Source: GCA-016699835 sp964543905
GTDB taxonomy: Bacteria; Planctomycetota; Phycisphaerae; Phycisphaerales; UBA1924
Direction of reading: 5' to 3'
DNA: 64,000 nucleotides
Assembly (NCBI GenBank): GCA_964543905.1
Contig: CAZIZO010000017.1
Span: 1 to 64,000 of the forward strand
Below are positions 61,801-64,000 of this stretch, one piece after another. The notes below the pieces were generated by a model that had not been told where the DNA came from, did not search any database, and worked only from the letters and a program-made list of their open reading frames with translations. The position numbers and the translations under genes are program-made. Every line of letters starts with the position of its first letter. The first letter of the stretch is position 1.

Positions 61801-62825
61801 TCCGCGATGATGGCCTGGTGGCGCTCGCGGAGTTTGGGGCCTTCGATCTCGCGTCGTTGCTTGACCTTGGCGGCGAGGGTGCTCTGGAGTTCGCGAAGAC
61901 GGGCGATCTCGTTGGTGCTGCGCTGCTTGGCCTCGGCGGAGCGTTTGGCCTTGTCGGCGTCGGCCTGGGTGCTGGCGGCGTCTTTGGCGGCGAGGCCTTT
62001 GCCCAGGATTTCGGTGAGCGCTCGGGCGATGGGTCTGACCTTGGCGCGGGCGATGGCGTGGAGGACGAGGATGATGGCGAGGCCCAGCCCGAGGCCGACC
62101 CCCGCGCCGAGGGCCAGGGGCTTGGGGTCGCCTTTGCCAACGAGGTAGCCCGCGGCGGCGCCGGCGAGGGACGGAGCGAAGGTGATGAGCGTGCCGAGCG
62201 CGAACCTGGGCTTGAGACGCACGGCGAGTTGGGCGAGCGTTTGCTGTCCGTGGGCGATGGCGCTGTCCATCGCGCCCAAGGCGTGTGCGGGGTCCGGGGC
62301 AGCCCATTCGCCCGGGTTGATGTCCAGGGGCTTGTGCCCGCGCTTGGCGAGGGCCAAATCGGCCTCGGCCTGGATGCGGGCGAGTTCGGCCTGCTTGGAC
62401 CGGATCGCGGCGTGCGCGGCGTTCCACTCTTCCTTGGCCTTCTTCTCGCCCGATTCCACCATGGTCTCGGCGAGCCATTGACCTTCTTCGAGTTGGGTGT
62501 TGGTGGCGCTGATGAGCGCGTTGGTTTCGAGGGCAAAGGCGGCGAGTTCTCGATCCATGCGCCGGCGGGCGGTGTCGATCGCCTCCAGCCCGGATTGGCG
62601 AACCTCGTCGAGGGCGAGGGCGTGCTGACGCTCGGCGGCCTCGACGGACTTGGTGTACGACGTCTCGATGTTCCTGGTCGCGTCGCGGAGGTCTTTCTCG
62701 GCGGCGTGTTCTTCGGCGGTTCGGCGGTCGGCCCAGGCCTTGTCGCGCTGGGCGCGCGTGGCTCCCAACGCGGCGATGCGTTGGAGGACGGCTCGTTCTC
62801 GGGCGCTCAGCGGGACGTCGGGCAT
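58860..62825 (-). CDS. FtsK/SpoIIIE-type membrane ATPase with coiled-coil N-terminus
   Basis: A 1,321-residue protein. Residues ~1-170 are charged coiled coil, then two membrane spans (FALGTLITFAPSLAGAAAGY; GAGVGLGLGLAIILVLHAIA), a second coiled coil (~265-390) and three ATPase-like units. The first (~430-640) has a decayed P-loop. The second is canonical, with GRTGSGKS (K757) and Walker B LLIVDEFQEFF (D866, E867). The third (around GGNVLLIGQSDDSALAML) has lost its lysine. Multiple units with one active site and two spans resemble EccC/EssC of type VII secretion rather than DNA-pumping FtsK, which has four spans and a gamma domain. It lies 90 bases after the WXG100-sized gene. Confidence 0.85.
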   Translation of the reverse strand: MPDVPLSARERAVLQRIAALGATRAQRDKAWADRRTAEEHAAEKDLRDATRNIETSYTKSVEAAERQHALALDEVRQSGLEAIDTARRRMDRELAAFALETNALISATNTQLEEGQWLAETMVESGEKKAKEEWNAAHAAIRSKQAELARIQAEADLALAKRGHKPLDINPGEWAAPDPAHALGAMDSAIAHGQQTLAQLAVRLKPRFALGTLITFAPSLAGAAAGYLVGKGDPKPLALGAGVGLGLGLAIILVLHAIARAKVRPIARALTEILGKGLAAKDAASTQADADKAKRSAEAKQRSTNEIARLRELQSTLAAKVKQRREIEGPKLRERHQAIIADFERTHDEKLRAMHESHQQHLAALASQRDRGLAAARSTRDQRLAALFDAEARERQDLDRTTDESLAATHAELRVITQAPEVTPPIWCSSSALTFPSLVPNAIRLGRLAVDPAALPGDLTSRGLAPFDLPLLLDLYSKGSLLALAPAEARAHSIRLLQAAMLRILTDFPPGKARFTLIDPVGLGQSFASFMHLADHDPALVSDRIWTDPKHVEQKLTDLTEHMENVIQKYLRNEYASIQDYNERAGELAEPFRFLVLADFPANVNEQAAKRLASIITSGPRCGVFTLIAADSKQKLPTSIPIADIERHSNVYTWKDNAFTIKDDDFAPWPLTLDALPDEPRLIEIVKSIGAAAKDSSRVQVPFDHVAPPRGQEWSIDSADDVHVALGRSGANKIQHITLGPGTAQHALIAGRTGSGKSTLLHVLITNAALWYSPDELELYLVDFKKGVEFKPYATHNLPHARVIAIESEREFGLSVLRRLDAELSRRGSLFRDVGVQNMPAFRKSQQQGGLAADAGPVPRTLLIVDEFQEFFVEDDKVSQEAALLLDRLVRQGRAFGIHVILGSQTLAGAFSIARSTIGQMAVRIALQCSEGDAYLIMGEDNTAPRLLSRPGEAIYNDQSGMIEGNSPFQVVWLSEDTRDDALRLLAAKANASDAQLPPKAIVFEGNIPGDIAHNPLLAAILDRSALPPNEPRLWLGDPISIKDPTAAVLRRQSGGNVLLIGQSDDSALAMLATSALSLAAHHAALAHDANADTPDPNTPPSPAKLVILDSGDEHGERTQVFQRLANVANLANQEPAPLSIRVATPRDVASVLSEFAQELARRESAAAGENATGPAASASAAPMYLFVHALHKFRDLRRGDEFDFGSSDKPETPAQQFAKLLREGPGLNMHVVAWCDTAANLERSVERRTMREFETRVLFQMSATDSSYLIESPAASQLGRHRALLFREEMGTHEKFRPYAMPRPEWWDLVEGKIKAGGRV

Positions 62826-62915
62826 GCGTTGATTCTCGCCGGGGCCGCAGGGGCGCGGCGGGGCCTGGTCGTGTGGACGGGTATTGTGCCACGTTTCGGC
62901 GCGTCGTGCCGAGGG

Positions 62916-63146
62916 TCAGTACACGGGCTCCTCGTCGATGCAGTCGCGTTGGACGGCCGCCATCAGTTCGTTGACGTGATCGAAGCCCTTGAAGGCGGCA
63001 TGGATGGCGGGCTCGAGGGGGTCGATGCACTCCTTCTCGAAGCGACGGCGGGCGTCGTCGTCCCACGTGGACTTGATCCGATCCCATCGGAGGCGGAGTT
63101 GCTTGAAACCGTCGAGGAGGTTGCCTTTCGCCACGCCGACGCTCAT
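62916..63146 (-). CDS. WXG100-sized helical protein
   Basis: A 76-residue protein that reads as two helices around a turn: LLDGFKQLRLRWDRIKSTWD, then DDARRRFEKECIDPLEPAI, with W28-D-D at the place of the W-x-G turn and W21 one turn before. There is no signal peptide. WXG100 proteins are secreted as helical hairpins by FtsK-type ATPases. The ATG overlaps the stop of the coiled-coil gene (ATGA at 63143), and the ATPase follows. The Gly of W-x-G is replaced by Asp, so family membership is an inference from size, helix pattern and context. Confidence 0.65.
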   Translation of the reverse strand: MSVGVAKGNLLDGFKQLRLRWDRIKSTWDDDARRRFEKECIDPLEPAIHAAFKGFDHVNELMAAVQRDCIDEEPVY

Positions 63147-63796
63147 GGGCGGGGGTCCTTATCGGGTTGGTTCTGGGACGGCGAACGCTGCGAGGTGCTA
63201 CCGGCGGAGGACTTCGGGGATGCCGAGTCGGCGCTGTCGGACCACTGGCGCGTTGATTCGGATTCTGTTTGGTTATCAGATGAAAGCGAGGCGAGGGCGT
63301 CGGGATCGCCGGAGGGCGCGACGAGTTTCGCGTAGTCCTCGAGGGACTTGAGCATGGCCTCGAGACGGGCGACGGCCTTGGGGATGTCGCTGGCGAGCGC
63401 GTCGTTGAGGGCGCGGCAGGCGCCGCGGTACTGCTGGGCCTGCTTGTCCCACGCCATGGCCCATTTTCGTGTGTTGGCTTCCTTGCGCCGGGCGATCTCC
63501 AGGCGGGCCTCGGCATGGCGCATCTTCTTTTGCTCGAAGACCACGGAGGCGGGCTCCGGGGCCGCGATGAGGCGTTTGCGCGAGATCTCCATCTTCCACT
63601 GTTCGACTTCCTCGTGGCGCTTGCGGCACTCGGCCTTCCACTTGGCGGGCAACTCGCGGTGGAGGCGATCACCCATGCGGGCGACGTCGGCGTCGACGGA
63701 GATGTAGGCGGCGTGGGCCTGTGCGGCGAACTCGAGGAGCGCGGCCTTGGCGTCGAGGAGGGCCTGGGTGGAGATGACTTTGGCGGGGCCGTGCAT
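63143..63796 (-). CDS. Soluble coiled-coil protein of the FtsK/WXG module
   Basis: A 217-residue protein, largely helical to about residue 165 (ALLDAKAALLEFAAQAHAAY; RHEEVEQWKMEISRKRL), then a Ser/Gln/Asp-rich disordered tail ending in KDPRP. No signal peptide or catalytic motif is seen. Its length and two long helices recall the helical partner proteins of type VII loci (EspB- or LXG-like), but no diagnostic motif is visible. ATG 63796 is preferred to the frame's further extension upstream. The stop overlaps the next start. Confidence 0.65.
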   Translation of the reverse strand: MHGPAKVISTQALLDAKAALLEFAAQAHAAYISVDADVARMGDRLHRELPAKWKAECRKRHEEVEQWKMEISRKRLIAAPEPASVVFEQKKMRHAEARLEIARRKEANTRKWAMAWDKQAQQYRGACRALNDALASDIPKAVARLEAMLKSLEDYAKLVAPSGDPDALASLSSDNQTESESTRQWSDSADSASPKSSAGSTSQRSPSQNQPDKDPRP

Positions 63797-63917
63797 GGGG
63801 CTCAGCGGAGGGGCACTGAGGAACACCAAACCTCAACATCCGAACAACGCACGTTGAAGATCGAGGCGCGGGTCGTCCATGGTCTTCGTTTGCCGTGCCT
63901 CCGTGTTGCCGTGGATC

Positions 63918-64000
63918 TTATCGCTGTTGCAGATACTCCTCGATCTTCTCGGCCTTGCGGACGAGGAAGGGCACGTGCTTGTCGGAGACTTCGGTGAAGC
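63918..64000 (-). CDS. C-terminal end of an upstream gene (runs off the right edge)
   Basis: The last 26 codons (FTEVSDKHVPFLVRKAEKI then EEYLQQR) before a TAA at 63918-63920 are in frame to the window's end. The helical charged tail has protein-like composition. The gene runs in the same direction as the FtsK module and ends 121 bases before it, so it may belong to it. Identity cannot be told. Confidence 0.5.
   Translation of the reverse strand, partial: FTEVSDKHVPFLVRKAEKIEEYLQQR

Noticed and set aside
60426..63335. A 969-codon plus-strand frame
   Set aside because: Mirror of the FtsK-like gene, Gly/Glu/Val-rich; the opposite strand carries Walker motifs.

Overview
This GC-rich window looks like chromosome from a member of the Planctomycetota, most likely class Phycisphaerae. 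The evidence is indirect. The envelope is diderm and LPS-bearing (KdsA, an LpxL/HtrB-type acyltransferase, an O-antigen ligase-like protein). There are many secreted or lipoprotein enzymes. A secreted protein ends in the Asp-rich dockerin-like tail seen in these bacteria. McsA/McsB, PrkA and a Ser/Thr kinase are also present. No rRNA gene or complete tRNA gene was recognised.

Positions 1 to about 10,098 are read as the right part of an integrated phage-like element. A leftward cluster encodes a small unknown protein, a sigma-70-like factor, a prohead-protease/major-capsid fusion, an AlpA-like DNA-binding protein and a zinc-finger/Toprim/DUF3987 primase-helicase that runs off the left edge. 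A rightward pair encodes Hen1 and Pnkp, the bacterial RNA repair and 3'-end protection system. The right end carries an orphan 3' fragment of a tRNA or tmRNA gene, as expected for an attachment site. An open frame with an integrase-tail-like C-terminus reads through that fragment. The core hypothesis is a capsid-encoding satellite or reduced prophage carrying RNA repair as cargo.

Positions 10.4-26.5 kb are host chromosome. In order they hold a small carbonic-anhydrase-like protein, a DUF2959-type lipoprotein, a twice-frameshifted subtilase coupled to a secreted protein with the dockerin-like tail, an ABC exporter, a methyltransferase, an MlaE-type lipid permease, a DUF4062-TPR protein and an FHA-GspE fusion ATPase. 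KdsA, ribosomal protein L28, McsA-McsB and the O-antigen ligase-like protein follow.

Positions 26.7-45.5 kb mix envelope and signalling genes: a membrane coiled-coil protein, an anchored solute-binding protein, an HD-GYP protein, a response regulator, the lipid A acyltransferase, a membrane protein with a BRCT-like domain, and an HtrA protease. A tightly overlapping leftward series follows: hybrid histidine kinase, QueC, QueE, QueD (preQ0/queuosine synthesis). TrmB, PrkA and a PilZ protein complete the block.

Positions 45.5-58.5 kb hold a Ser/Thr kinase overlapping a phosphoesterase, two amidases, TrmL coupled to a secreted thioredoxin-like protein, a SpoU methyltransferase coupled to a sodium:solute symporter, and an M16 peptidase coupled to a C39-like lipoprotein.

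Positions 58.9-64.0 kb hold a compact leftward module: a coiled-coil protein, a 76-residue WXG100-sized helical protein, and a 1,321-residue FtsK/SpoIIIE ATPase with a coiled coil and two membrane spans. This resembles a minimal type VII secretion apparatus and, with the left-hand element, is the most promising candidate for an undescribed system.
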